Assembly: GCA_046294345.1 (NCBI GenBank)
Contig: JBKBJT010000012.1
Location: forward strand, 23,000 to 86,999
Direction: 5' to 3'
Source: Ferrovibrio sp046294345
GTDB lineage: Bacteria; Pseudomonadota; Alphaproteobacteria; Ferrovibrionales; Ferrovibrionaceae
Length of the DNA: 64,000 nt
The notes under the pieces were generated by a model. That model worked only from the letters and a program-made list of their open reading frames with translations, searched no databases and was not told the origin of the DNA. Made by a program: the position numbers and the translations under genes. Shown here piece after piece: positions 55,853 to 64,000 of the stretch. How positions within the stretch are numbered: the stretch's first letter is position 1; the number at the start of each line of letters is the position of its first letter.

Positions 55853-55948
55853 ATTGGCCTCCTTGGCACTCCCGGACCCCTAAAGTTGGCAGCCCGATCA
55901 TGGCGGCACGGGGATGCAATAAAGGTATTGTTGTGGCAAAACAGGGCC

Positions 55949-56437
55949 ATGGCAAAGCGCAAGACATCCCCCTCGTCCACCCGTCATTATCCGCAGCTCA
56001 CCCAGCTCGGCCAGGCAGCGGACCAACCCCGCAGCCCCGATGAGGCGAAACTGGAAATCGTGCCCAATCCCCAGCCCGGCACGCTCTATCTGATCCGCTT
56101 CGTGCAGCCGGAATTCACCAGCCTGTGCCCGATGACCGGCCAGCCGGATTTCGCCCATCTGGTGATCGACTACGTGCCGAACCGCAGCATCGTGGAATCG
56201 AAATCCCTGAAGCTATTCCTCAACAGCTTCCGCAACCATGGCGCCTTTCATGAGGATTGCACGGTGAGCATCGCCAAGCGCCTGGTCCAGGCGATGAATC
56301 CGCGCTGGCTGCGTATCGGCGGTTACTGGTATCCGCGCGGCGGCATGCCCATCGATGTGTTCTATCAGACCGGCAAACCGCCCGCCGGCCTTTGGTTGCC
56401 CGATCAGGGCGTCGCATCCTATCGCGGCCGCGGCTGA
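55949..56437 (+). CDS. queF: NADPH-dependent 7-cyano-7-deazaguanine reductase QueF
   Basis: A 162-residue type I (single-domain) QueF that reduces preQ0 to preQ1 in queuosine synthesis. Cys60 in EFTSLCPMTGQPD forms the thioimide, Asp67 assists, the NADPH-site motif ESKSLKLFL and the FHEDCT segment with its His follow. Length is normal. Start ATG 55949 begins MAKRKT; an in-frame ATG at 55886 would lie in the upstream leader. No preQ1 riboswitch is evident upstream. The lipoprotein gene follows after 4 bases. Confidence 0.95.
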   Translation: MAKRKTSPSSTRHYPQLTQLGQAADQPRSPDEAKLEIVPNPQPGTLYLIRFVQPEFTSLCPMTGQPDFAHLVIDYVPNRSIVESKSLKLFLNSFRNHGAFHEDCTVSIAKRLVQAMNPRWLRIGGYWYPRGGMPIDVFYQTGKPPAGLWLPDQGVASYRGRG

Positions 56438-56441
56438 ACCC

Positions 56442-57251
56442 ATGGCCCGCGTCGCGCCGATCCTCATGCTGATGGCGGGCCTGACAGCCTGCAGCGGCAT
56501 GGAAAGCAGCGTGCGCGATTTGAACCGCAGCCTGTATCGCAGCTGGGCCGGCAGCGACAATCGCCCGAACCGCAACACCTCGGCGGAAGAAGCCACGGCA
56601 ACAGCCAGCGGTGTGCCATGCTTCAACAGCGAAACCGGCCTGCTCTATACCAGCCAGACCGGCCGCTGCGCCCCGGGTTATGCCGCCATCGGCATGGAAC
56701 AGGCGGAGCGGCAGTTCACGACATCGCGCGCACCGGTCGCGGGCCGTGGTGCACCCGAGATCGCACCGATGCCATCGCGCAATGCCGTTCCGGCCAGATC
56801 GGGACCGGTGCCGCAGAGCAATACTCCGCCATCGGGGCCAAGCGCCTATTCAGGTACGCCCTATGGCAGCAACGAGGCGCGCGTGGGCGATGGTGTCTAT
56901 GCCCTCTGCTATAACGACAGTACAGGAAACGTGTTCGAGGCGCCGGCCTGCCCACCCGGCAGCCGCTGGATCAATTCGGAGGAAGCCGAGCTGCTGCAGC
57001 GCGCGCAACTGGCCGAAGCCTCCTGGTGCTTCTTCCCCACTCGCAACCTGCTTTATCGCAGCCGTACCTGCCGGCCGGGCGACCGCAAGCTGACGCTGGC
57101 CGAAGCGAATTCGGTCTGGGAAACCCTGCCGGCCGAACGCCGCACGCGGCAGCGGCCTTCGGACACCGGCGGCCCCATTCAGCCTGTGCCGCCCGCCGAT
57201 GCCGCGCCGCGCGGTGGCGTGAACGCTACGCCGCTGCCCGCCCCGAAATAG
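56442..57251 (+). CDS. Putative lipoprotein of unknown function
   Basis: A 269-residue protein with a lipoprotein signal: hydrophobic MLMAGLTACSG with a lipobox LTAC at 14-17. Two similar cysteine-bearing modules follow: one near 58-80 (GVPCFNSETGLLYT and RCAPGYAAI) and one near 155-175 (YALCYNDSTGNVFEAPACPPG), then CFFPTRNLLYRSRTCRPGD. The linker between them is rich in Pro/Ser/Gly. The repeated pattern Cys-x-N/P-x-S/T-x-G/L-x-L/V-Y/F suggests a duplicated small disulfide fold. I recognise no family. Its end overlaps the convergent isochorismatase-like gene by 26 bases. Confidence 0.75.
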   Translation: MARVAPILMLMAGLTACSGMESSVRDLNRSLYRSWAGSDNRPNRNTSAEEATATASGVPCFNSETGLLYTSQTGRCAPGYAAIGMEQAERQFTTSRAPVAGRGAPEIAPMPSRNAVPARSGPVPQSNTPPSGPSAYSGTPYGSNEARVGDGVYALCYNDSTGNVFEAPACPPGSRWINSEEAELLQRAQLAEASWCFFPTRNLLYRSRTCRPGDRKLTLAEANSVWETLPAERRTRQRPSDTGGPIQPVPPADAAPRGGVNATPLPAPK

Positions 57252-57846
57252 CCGAGGCATCGCGCACCACCACGGCGAAGCGATCATTCAGCGCCGTCAT
57301 GCTGATGCGGTGCAGTTCAGTCGCCGAAACGACACCGCTGCCGGTCGGATCCGGCAGGTCGCGGGTGGCGCAGGCATTAGCCACCACGACGCCGCGATAG
57401 CCATGATCCAGCGCGCTGCGCGCCGTGGCGCTGACGCACATATGGCTCTGGAAACCGGCGATGATCAGCTCCTTGCGGCCCAGAGTCTTCAGCACGCTGT
57501 CCAGATCGGTATTGGCGAAAGAATTCGGCAATGCCTTGGTCACCACCGCCTCGCCTTCCAGTGGCCGGATCTCGGAAATGAAATCCGCTTTCGGGCTTTC
57601 CGGGTTGAACAATGCCCCACCCGGGCGGCCATGATGCCGCACATGTACCACCGGCGCGCCGGCGGCCCGGGCGGCGGCCAGCAGGCGGCCGATTTCGGCC
57701 ACGGCGGCATCGATGCCGGTCAGCGGCAGGCCGCCCGCAGCGGTGTATTCCACCTGGTGGTCGATCAGCAACAGAGTCGCATTCTGCCACAGGATCGGCT
57801 GGCCGGCGACGCCGGCCATCTCCAGCAATGTCTTGGGACGGGTCAT
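57226..57846 (-). CDS. Isochorismatase-family cysteine hydrolase
   Basis: A 206-residue hydrolase of the isochorismatase fold. The triad is Asp29 in LLIDHQ, Lys104 in VVTKALPNSF and Cys137 in SHMCVSATA, the set used by nicotinamidases and N-carbamoyl or amide hydrolases of this family. The substrate is unknown. It diverges from a LysR gene over 100 bases that hold a 12-bp palindrome, so the LysR protein probably controls it. Confidence 0.9.
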   Translation of the reverse strand: MTRPKTLLEMAGVAGQPILWQNATLLLIDHQVEYTAAGGLPLTGIDAAVAEIGRLLAAARAAGAPVVHVRHHGRPGGALFNPESPKADFISEIRPLEGEAVVTKALPNSFANTDLDSVLKTLGRKELIIAGFQSHMCVSATARSALDHGYRGVVVANACATRDLPDPTGSGVVSATELHRISMTALNDRFAVVVRDASAISGRAAA

Positions 57847-57885
57847 GATCTGGGTCCTTGTGCTATCGGCCGCGCGTTATCGACT

Positions 57886-57897
57886 GTATGGCCATAC
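57886..57897. promoter_or_regulatory. 12-bp palindrome, candidate LysR-type operator
   Basis: GTATGGCCATAC is a perfect palindrome in the middle of the 100-base gap between the divergent isochorismatase-like gene and the LysR gene. LysR regulators usually bind such dyads with a T-N11-A core in this position and control both genes. Confidence 0.45.
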
Positions 57898-57946
57898 CCT
57901 GATTTAGCGGCTGTCCATCTCTGTGCGAACTCCGTAAGATCGCGCA

Positions 57947-58819
57947 ATGCCTGTTCAAAAACGCACAGACGAGATCGACTGGAACGACCTGCGCTACGCC
58001 CTGGCACTGGCGCGCCATGGTAGCCTGTCGGCCACCGCCCGTGTGCTGAAGGTGAACCACGCCACGGTGGCCCGGCGCATCGCCGCATTGGAGGCCAGCC
58101 TGGGTATCCTGCTGTTCGAGCGCCGGGCCCGGGGATACCGCCCCACGGCCCAGGCCCTGCCCGTTCTGCAAGCCGCCGGACAGGTGGAGGCGCCGTTGCT
58201 GCGCCTGGGCCGTATGGTGGATGCGGGTCGCGGACAGCAGATCGAAGGCAATGTACGCGTCACCTGCACCGAGGGCATCGCCAGCCACTGCATCGCGCCG
58301 CAGCTGGCCGTCCTGCGGCAACGCTGGCCCGATCTGCAGATCGAAATCGCCGTCGAGCACCGCTCGCTCAGCCTCGCCCGGCGCGAGGCCGATATCGCGA
58401 TCCGCTGGGCACGACCGCAGAGCGGCGAGCTTTATGCGAGTCGGCTCGGCAGCGTGCCTTACCGGCTGTATCGCAATCCCCTCGCCGCCGACAGCGCCGC
58501 CGTTGCCGCCTTCGATGAAAGCCTGGCCGACCTGCCGGAAACCAAGTGGCTGGCGAAGCAGAAGACCCTGAGCCCGGTGATCCGCAGCAACAGCATGCTG
58601 CCGCTGGTGGCCGCCGCCCGGGCCGGTGCCTGCGGCGTCCTGCTGCCTGAATTCATCGGCCGGCAATTTACCGACCTTGCCGCCGAACCCGGGCGGCCGC
58701 CCGTGATGCGCGAATTATGGCTGGTGCTGCATCGCGACCTGCGCAAGACGCCGCGGGTGCGGGTCGTGGCGGATTTCCTGGGCGCCGCGATCCGCGCGCT
58801 GCTGCGCCAGCCTGCCTAG
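57947..58819 (+). CDS. LysR family transcriptional regulator
   Basis: A 290-residue LysR protein: winged helix-turn-helix at about 10-68 (LRYALALARHGSLSATARVL, then HATVARRIAALEASLG and LFERRARGYRPT), then the effector-binding domain (GNVRVTCTEGIASHCIAPQLAVL). It most resembles the small group near isochorismatase-like or amidase genes. It probably regulates the divergent hydrolase gene through the dyad at 57886. The last 4 bases overlap the convergent DUF3422 gene. Confidence 0.93.
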   Translation: MPVQKRTDEIDWNDLRYALALARHGSLSATARVLKVNHATVARRIAALEASLGILLFERRARGYRPTAQALPVLQAAGQVEAPLLRLGRMVDAGRGQQIEGNVRVTCTEGIASHCIAPQLAVLRQRWPDLQIEIAVEHRSLSLARREADIAIRWARPQSGELYASRLGSVPYRLYRNPLAADSAAVAAFDESLADLPETKWLAKQKTLSPVIRSNSMLPLVAAARAGACGVLLPEFIGRQFTDLAAEPGRPPVMRELWLVLHRDLRKTPRVRVVADFLGAAIRALLRQPA

Positions 58820-60138
58820 TGCAGGCCGTCTTTCTGCAGTGAACGGCGGAAGCGCCGCAGGCCCCACCAGACCACGCCTGCCACGATGGGGATGGCAATG
58901 CCGATAGAGATTTCCTTGTTCACCGGCAGGCCCATGGCATGCAGGGCCTGGGCGCCGTAGCCAACCAGGCCGACGAAATAATAGGTGATCGCGGCAACCG
59001 ACAGCCCTTCGACGGTTTCCTGCAGGCGCAGCTGCATATGCGAGCGCCGGTTCATCGTATCGAGCAGTTCGACATTCTGCCGTTCCAGTGAAACGTCGAC
59101 ACGGGTGCGCAACAGATTGGCCATGCGGGTGGCGCGGCGCGACAGGCCCTCGATGCGTTCCGCCATGGTGATGCAGGTGCGCATGGCCGGTGACAGGCGG
59201 CGCTCCATGAACTCGCCAATGGTCGGCAGCCCTTCGATGCGCTCCTCGCGCAACTCGGCGATGCGGCGCTCGACCAGAGCGTGGTAGGCCCGCGCGGCGC
59301 CAAAACGATACGGCGTTTCCACCGCCAGCGTCTCAACCTCGGCGGCCAGGCCGGCAATCTCGCGCAGCAGCGTCTGCTCGCTTTCATGGGCGACGTCGAC
59401 CATGCGTCCGGCCAAAGCGGCCAGGTCATGTTCAAGCTGGGTGATGCGCGGCGCCACCTGCTGGGCCAGCGGCAGGGCCAGCAGGGCCATCATGCGATAG
59501 GTCTCGATTTCCAGCAGGCGCATCACCGCACGGCCGCGCTGGGCATCGCTCAGGCCGCGGTCATGCACCAGGAACCGTACGGTATCGTCTGCACCGAGAA
59601 AGAAGTCGGTCCAGACCGTGGCATGATTGCTGGCAATGCGACTGGCCACCAGAGTGGGACCGTCGAACAGGCGTTGCAGCAGGGCTTCGTCCGGTTCAGC
59701 CTCGTCAGATGCCAGCAAGGTCACATCGGCGCTGACCATGAGTTTGCCGGGCAGCGTATCCAGCCAGCCAGGTGGCAGCGGCAGAGCCATGGACCGGTCA
59801 TCCAACGCGGCACCGGGCTGGCGACGCAGATAAATGGTGTAGGTCGAGAACTCGGTGCGTTTTTCCCAGGTCAGATGTGCATCGCCGCTGAGCGGGATCG
59901 CCACATGCTTTGCACCATGCGATGCCTCTGGTTGCCCGGCATGACGGCATAATGCGGCCAACTGATCATGCTCGGCGGCTCCTTCGCTGGCATCGAGCAG
60001 GAGGCCGAGATGCAGCACGCGGGCCGGAGCGGCCAATGGCAAAGGCGGCCGTGCATGCACCTCGCCGGCCAGAACCGGCCGCAGGGGATGGGCCCGGTTG
60101 CGCAGGCCATCGGGCAGCAATGGCCCTATTCCAGCCAT
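58816..60138 (-). CDS. DUF3422 family membrane protein
   Basis: A 440-residue protein of DUF3422. The N-terminal HPLRPVLAGEVHARPPLPL is the family signature. The middle is helical with coiled-coil stretches and holds TEFSTYTIYLRR and the FFLGADDTVRFLVHDRGLSD segment; two membrane helices lie near the C terminus (ITYYFVGLVGYGAQALHA and ISIGIAIPIVAGVVWWGL). The shape recalls CorA-like or Mdm-type inner membrane proteins with a large cytosolic part, but no role is known. The start overlaps the rluC stop by 13 bases. Confidence 0.85.
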   Translation of the reverse strand: MAGIGPLLPDGLRNRAHPLRPVLAGEVHARPPLPLAAPARVLHLGLLLDASEGAAEHDQLAALCRHAGQPEASHGAKHVAIPLSGDAHLTWEKRTEFSTYTIYLRRQPGAALDDRSMALPLPPGWLDTLPGKLMVSADVTLLASDEAEPDEALLQRLFDGPTLVASRIASNHATVWTDFFLGADDTVRFLVHDRGLSDAQRGRAVMRLLEIETYRMMALLALPLAQQVAPRITQLEHDLAALAGRMVDVAHESEQTLLREIAGLAAEVETLAVETPYRFGAARAYHALVERRIAELREERIEGLPTIGEFMERRLSPAMRTCITMAERIEGLSRRATRMANLLRTRVDVSLERQNVELLDTMNRRSHMQLRLQETVEGLSVAAITYYFVGLVGYGAQALHAMGLPVNKEISIGIAIPIVAGVVWWGLRRFRRSLQKDGLH

Positions 60139-61109
60139 TCATCCGCCTCTTTGTCGATCTCAAGGCCGAGGAAATCCCAGGTCGCCTGCATATGCGGCGG
60201 TAGCGGCGCGCGCACCTGAAGGAAGCCGCCATCGGGATGCGGCAGCCGGATGGCGCGCGCATGCAGATGCAGCTTGCGGCTGACGCCACCGGTCAGATAG
60301 GCCTCCGTGCCGCCGTATTTGCCATCGCCGACGATCGGTGTGCCCATGGCGGCGGCATGGACGCGAAGCTGGTGCGTGCGGCCGGTCAGCGGCGCCATCG
60401 CCAGCCACGCGGCCCGGCGGCCGGCCGTATCGACAGTGCGATAGAGCGTGACGGCATTCTTGCCATCATCCTCATCGGCCACCATGCGTTCGCCGGCGGC
60501 CCCGGGCAGTTTCGACAGCGCGAGCTGGATCTTGCCCTCGCGATGCTCGGGCACACCCATCACCAGCGCCCAGTAAAGTTTGTGCGCTTCGCGCGTCTTG
60601 AGAGCATTGGCCAGTTTGGCCGCTGCCTTCGCCGTGCGCGCCAGCAGCAGAACGCCGGATGTATCCTTGTCGAGGCGATGCACCAGACGCGGCCGTTCGG
60701 CGGCACCGAATTTCAGGTACCCCAGCAGGCCATCCAGATGCTCGCTCTGCCCGGTGCCGCCCTGGGTGGCAAGGCCGGGCGGCTTGTTGATCACGAGGAC
60801 GGAATCATCCCGATGCAGGATGGCGGCCTCCAGTTCGGCGATGCGTTCCGGGCTGGCCTTGGCCGGCCTGGGTTCACGCGGTTTGTCGTCATCCTTCGGT
60901 GGTTCGCCCAGTGGCGGAATGCGGATCGCCTGCCCGGCTTCCAGGCGCGTGGATGCTTTCGCGCGGCCGCCATCGACACGGACCTGTCCCGTGCGCAACA
61001 GCTTTTCCAGTTTGGCATGGCCAAGCCAGGGATAATGACGCTTGAACCAGCGGTCGAGACGAAGATCGGCCTCGCCGTCGCTGACGGTGCGGGTGGAAAC
61101 CTGGGACAT
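60126..61109 (-). CDS. rluC: RluC-type 23S rRNA pseudouridine synthase
   Basis: A 327-residue RluA/RluC family enzyme: an N-terminal S4 RNA-binding domain (RLDRWFKRHYPWLGHAKLEKLL) and the synthase domain with catalytic Asp in HRLDKDTSGVLLLA, preceded by VINKPPGLATQGG and followed by GRTHQLRVH. A charged linker rich in Pro/Lys/Asp (PKDDDKPREPRPAK) joins the two domains. RluC acts on 23S rRNA positions 955, 2504 and 2580 in E. coli. DUF3422 follows in overlap. Confidence 0.92.
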   Translation of the reverse strand: MSQVSTRTVSDGEADLRLDRWFKRHYPWLGHAKLEKLLRTGQVRVDGGRAKASTRLEAGQAIRIPPLGEPPKDDDKPREPRPAKASPERIAELEAAILHRDDSVLVINKPPGLATQGGTGQSEHLDGLLGYLKFGAAERPRLVHRLDKDTSGVLLLARTAKAAAKLANALKTREAHKLYWALVMGVPEHREGKIQLALSKLPGAAGERMVADEDDGKNAVTLYRTVDTAGRRAAWLAMAPLTGRTHQLRVHAAAMGTPIVGDGKYGGTEAYLTGGVSRKLHLHARAIRLPHPDGGFLQVRAPLPPHMQATWDFLGLEIDKEADEWLE

Positions 61110-61149
61110 GGTGCTACTCGAAAAGAGGAAAAATCAGGAAACGAAATAC

Positions 61150-61551
61150 TTACCGCCAGACGCGGCGCACGCGGTCAAGCTCTTTGGGCTCCTCGGGCGC
61201 CGCTTCGACAGGCTGGGCGGCGCGCTCGCGGGCCTTCTGGGCCTGACGCTCGATCCATTCCTGCCGCATCTGCTCATGGCCTTCCAGCGACTGCACCTCA
61301 AGCTCGCAATCCTGCGCCACCTGGAAGATGATCTGGCGGGTGACATTCTGGAACTGGGCGAGCTTGCGATAGAAGCAATCCTCGCGGCTCGGAATGCTGC
61401 CGGGCGTGTAGAACGGCTTATCGCGGCCTGGTCCGGTCATATAGGTGTAGAGGCCCGCCACAATCAAAAGGGCAAGCGCCAGACCACCGAGAATGCTGAA
61501 CCGCTGCAGCACTGAAAACCGCTCCACCAAGCTTTCGCGTCGAGATGCCAT
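61150..61551 (-). CDS. Small single-span membrane protein, unknown function
   Basis: A 133-residue protein with one membrane segment at about 18-37 (FSILGGLALALLIVAGLYTY) after a basic N terminus, then a short outside part with two Cys (EDCFYRKLAQF and QDCELEVQSL) and a charged helical tail with EEPKELDRVRRVWR. No family is recognised. It stands between rarA and rluC, the slot where many alphaproteobacteria carry crcB, but it has no CrcB features. Confidence 0.7.
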   Translation of the reverse strand: MASRRESLVERFSVLQRFSILGGLALALLIVAGLYTYMTGPGRDKPFYTPGSIPSREDCFYRKLAQFQNVTRQIIFQVAQDCELEVQSLEGHEQMRQEWIERQAQKARERAAQPVEAAPEEPKELDRVRRVWR

Positions 61552-61630
61552 TATCTTTATATTATATAGGAATTAGCGTGGCGGCACAGCAGGGGCGGCT
61601 TGGTTAACGTTTATATTGGCGGATTTCCGC

Positions 61631-62959
61631 CTATTTCTCATCAGCCTGACGCTTGGCCCGCAGTTTCTGCCAATAATCGAGTCGCTTGAGGATCTCGCGC
61701 TCGAAGCCGCGTTCGACCGGGCGGTAGAAGGCCTGCCGTTCCATCCCTTCGGGGAAATAGTTCTGGCCCGAGAAGCCGCCCTCGGCGTCATGATCGTAGG
61801 CATAGCCGCTGCTGTAGCCGAGGTCCTTCATCATCTTGGTCGGCGCGTTCAGGATATGCATTGGTGGCATCAGCGAGCCATGTTCGCGGGCGGCGCGCTT
61901 GGCCCTGCTCTCGGCCTTGTAGGCGGCATTGGATTTCGGCGCGGTCGCCAGGTAGATCACCGCCTGCACGAGGCCTAGCTCGCCCTCCGGCGAACCGAGG
62001 AAATCATACATCTCCTTGGCCGCCAGCGCCTGCAGCAAGGCATTCGGGTCGGCCATCCCCACATCCTCGGCCGCAAAACGCACCAGACGGCGACAGATGT
62101 AGAGCGGATCTTCGCCACCAACCAGCATGCGCGCCATCCAGTATAACGCGGCATCGACATCGGAACCGCGCATGGATTTGTGCAGGGCCGAGATCAGGTT
62201 GTAGTGCTCGTCCTGGGTCTTGTCGTAAAGCGGCGCACGTTTCTGCAAGGTCTCGGCGAGCCGCTCGGGATCCAGCGGAGCCGTGCCGGCCGGCAGGGTG
62301 TAGATCTGCTCGGCCATGTTGAGCAGATAACGGCCATCGCCATCGGCCATCGCGCGCAGGGCGGCGCGGGCATCCTGATCAAGCGGCAATGCCCGGTTCT
62401 CGATTGCTTCCGCCCGCTGCAGCAATGCCTCGAGAGCCGCATCGTCCAGACGATGCAACACCACAACGGAGGCGCGCGACAGCAGCGCGGAATTCAACGC
62501 GAAGCTTGGATTCTCCGTGGTCGCGCCGACCAGCACCACGGTGCCATCCTCGACATAAGGCAGGAAGCCATCCTGCTGTGCCCGGTTGAAGCGGTGGATT
62601 TCATCGACGAACAGCAGCGTCGTCTGGCCCATGGCGCGGCGCTTGCGCGCCTCGTCGAAGATCTTGCGCAGATCGGCCACTCCGGAGAACACCGCAGAAA
62701 GCGGCGCGAAGACCAGGCCAGTGGCATCGGCCAGCAAGCGGGCTATCGAGGTCTTGCCGGTGCCCGGCGGCCCCCACAGGATCAGGCTGGCGAGCTTCTT
62801 CGCCTGCACCATGCGGGCAAGCGGCCCCTCGCCTTTCAGCAAATGATCCTGGCCGATGATCTCGTCCAGGCTTTTGGGCCGCAAGCGGTCGGCCAGCGGG
62901 CCGGCCGGCACCGTTTCCAGGCCGGCGGCTGCGAAAAGATTGTCGCCGCTGGCGCTCAT
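61631..62959 (-). CDS. rarA: Replication-associated recombination protein A (RarA/MgsA)
   Basis: A 442-residue AAA+ ATPase of clamp-loader type that acts at stalled forks. ADRLRPKSLDEIIGQDHLL opens the family pattern, Walker A is WGPPGTGKTS, Walker B LLFVDEIHRFN, sensor 1 VGATTENPSF, and the C-terminal tetramer domain holds ISALHKSMRGSDVDAALYW and PEGMERQAFYRP. ATG 62959 overlaps the stop of the upstream protease gene (ATGA at 62956-62959); an in-frame start at 63013 would lie inside it. Confidence 0.95.
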   Translation of the reverse strand: MSASGDNLFAAAGLETVPAGPLADRLRPKSLDEIIGQDHLLKGEGPLARMVQAKKLASLILWGPPGTGKTSIARLLADATGLVFAPLSAVFSGVADLRKIFDEARKRRAMGQTTLLFVDEIHRFNRAQQDGFLPYVEDGTVVLVGATTENPSFALNSALLSRASVVVLHRLDDAALEALLQRAEAIENRALPLDQDARAALRAMADGDGRYLLNMAEQIYTLPAGTAPLDPERLAETLQKRAPLYDKTQDEHYNLISALHKSMRGSDVDAALYWMARMLVGGEDPLYICRRLVRFAAEDVGMADPNALLQALAAKEMYDFLGSPEGELGLVQAVIYLATAPKSNAAYKAESRAKRAAREHGSLMPPMHILNAPTKMMKDLGYSSGYAYDHDAEGGFSGQNYFPEGMERQAFYRPVERGFEREILKRLDYWQKLRAKRQADEK

Positions 62960-64000
62960 GCCCGCACGCTGAACGACAAGAGCTGCTTGCCGCGTTTGAG
63001 CGTCACGGTCCACTGATCCGTGCCGCGCAACAGATTTTGCAGGCCGCGCACATCCGCAACGTCGCGGTTGTTGATCTTGACCACCACATCGCCGGGCCGC
63101 ACCCGCAGGCGATAAGCGGTGGAGCCCTGGGCGACACCCATAACAATGACGCCTTGTTCCAGCGTATCAAAGCCAAGTTCGACGGCGAGTGCCGGCGAGA
63201 GATTGGCAACCGTGGCACCGGCCAGAGGCTGGTTGCCAGAAAGCTGCGTGATGTCGCGCGGCGGCGTCTCCGGCGCTTCGACCATGTTCATCTGCAAGGC
63301 CACGCGCTGGCCGCGGCGCAGCACCTCGAGCGTGGCGGTCTCGCCCAGCTTGCGCGTGGAGATCCGGAATTTCAGTGCCTGCGGATCGCTCACTGGGCGG
63401 CTGTCGACGGCCAGCACCACATCACCGGTACGCAATCCGGCACGGTCGGCCGGACCACCGCGATAGACCTCGCCGATCAGCACGCCATCCGGCCGTGCCA
63501 TACCGAGGCCGGCGGCGATTTCCGAGGTCACCGGTTCGCCGCGGGCGCCAAGCCAGGGGCGCTTGATCCCCTTCCCCGCCAACGCGCTTGAAACGGTGGA
63601 AGCGACCAGGTTGGCCGGGATCGCAAAACCGATACCGATCGAACCGCCGGAGCGCGAATAGATCGCTGTGTTCACACCGGCCAGTTTGCCATCCATGGTC
63701 ACCAGCGCACCGCCGGAATTGCCCGGATTGATCGCCGCATCGGTCTGGATGAAGGACTGCGCATCGGCATCGCCGATGCCGGTGCGGCCAAGAGCCGAAA
63801 CAATGCCCTGGGTCACGGTCTGGCCGACGCCGAATGGATTGCCGATCGCCACCACCAGATCGCCGACCTGCAATTCATCGGAATCCCTGAACTCAAGGAA
63901 AGGCAGGTTTTCGCCGCGCGTATCGATCCGCAGCACCGCTAGGTCGACGCGCGGATCGGCAGCGATCACCCGGGCCTCGAATTCCCGTCGGTCAGCGAGT
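62956..64000 (-). CDS. DegP/HtrA-type serine protease, C-terminal part
   Basis: The gene enters from the right edge; 347 residues are visible. The frame is open through the edge (LADRREFEARVI just inside), so the GTG at 63969 is not the true start. Present are the catalytic Asp in DPRVDLAVLRID, the catalytic Ser in NPGNSGGAL, the GIGFAIPANL segment and two PDZ domains (about 63000-63500). The catalytic His and signal peptide would lie outside the window. It folds or degrades damaged periplasmic proteins. The stop overlaps the rarA start; degP-rarA is a common alphaproteobacterial pair. Confidence 0.92.
   Translation of the reverse strand, partial: LADRREFEARVIAADPRVDLAVLRIDTRGENLPFLEFRDSDELQVGDLVVAIGNPFGVGQTVTQGIVSALGRTGIGDADAQSFIQTDAAINPGNSGGALVTMDGKLAGVNTAIYSRSGGSIGIGFAIPANLVASTVSSALAGKGIKRPWLGARGEPVTSEIAAGLGMARPDGVLIGEVYRGGPADRAGLRTGDVVLAVDSRPVSDPQALKFRISTRKLGETATLEVLRRGQRVALQMNMVEAPETPPRDITQLSGNQPLAGATVANLSPALAVELGFDTLEQGVIVMGVAQGSTAYRLRVRPGDVVVKINNRDVADVRGLQNLLRGTDQWTVTLKRGKQLLSFSVRA

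Noticed and set aside
55853..55948. A preQ1 riboswitch ahead of queF
   Set aside because: The 96-base gap shows no preQ1-type hairpin with an A-rich tail and no pseudoknot partner over the ribosome site.

Overview
The window reads as one contiguous piece of chromosome from a GC-rich alphaproteobacterium, most likely of Rhodospirillales type; I do not name a genus. The evidence is the set of alphaproteobacterial hallmark genes: dapA-smpB divergent from a lytic transglycosylase, trpGDC-moaC-moeA, sdhE-mfd divergent from recG, an ATP12-type F1 assembly chaperone, a PAS_5-type protein, DUF6961 and DUF3422 proteins, and degP-rarA-rluC. I see no rRNA, tRNA, CRISPR array, insertion sequence, integrase or phage gene. 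Genes are densely packed, with many 4-bp ATGA/GTGA overlaps.

Layout. 1-2.8 kb: a cut-off peptide-binding protein gene diverges from an M81 (MlrC-like) metallopeptidase. Next comes an Asp/Asn-hydroxylase-like oxygenase whose 5' end appears frameshifted at an A8 run, just behind a promoter that overlaps a perfect inverted repeat. 2.7-11.1 kb: a cytosolic sulfite-oxidase-like protein, smpB, dapA (with a lysine tail), slt, a haloacid-dehalogenase-type HAD, an alpha/beta hydrolase, a threonine dehydratase and a pcaF-like thiolase closed by a clear terminator. 11.1-21.3 kb: a chemoreceptor with its sensor at the C terminus, a PhoX phosphatase, a degenerate Hpt protein, a DUF6961 protein, a pentapeptide-repeat protein, argC with a gamma-class carbonic anhydrase, and a second chemoreceptor. 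21.5-26.6 kb: the coupled trpG-trpD-trpC-moaC-moeA operon plus an RNase Z-like MBL hydrolase.

26.7-32.3 kb: a five-gene cassette (TRAP transporter DctP-DctQ-DctM, an MFS carrier, an acyl-CoA ligase) that looks built to import and CoA-activate a carboxylic acid. 32.3-36.8 kb: SDR, KefG-like and KefB-like genes in one operon, then a FrnE/DsbA-like protein and a PAS_5 protein. 36.8-42.8 kb: mfd, sdhE and recG. 42.8-46.7 kb: a caspase-like secreted protein with an AT-richer 3' end, and a third chemoreceptor. 46.8-50.4 kb: propionyl-CoA carboxylase pccB-pccA. 50.5-55.4 kb: a second pentapeptide protein, ATP12, AsmA and a phosphoglycolate-phosphatase-like HAD. 55.5-60.1 kb: an accessory block (charged secreted protein, queF, lipoprotein, isochorismatase-like hydrolase, LysR regulator, DUF3422). 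60.1-64 kb: rluC, a small membrane protein, rarA and a DegP/HtrA protease cut off by the window end.

Most of the window is ordinary housekeeping. The places most worth a second look are the 1.78-2.76 kb locus (operator-like repeat over the promoter plus a homopolymer frameshift), the Hpt-like protein with Phe at the phospho-His position, the paired pentapeptide proteins sharing a recurring spacer motif, the chemoreceptor with the sensor behind its signalling domain, and the inverted repeats upstream of trpG and pccB.
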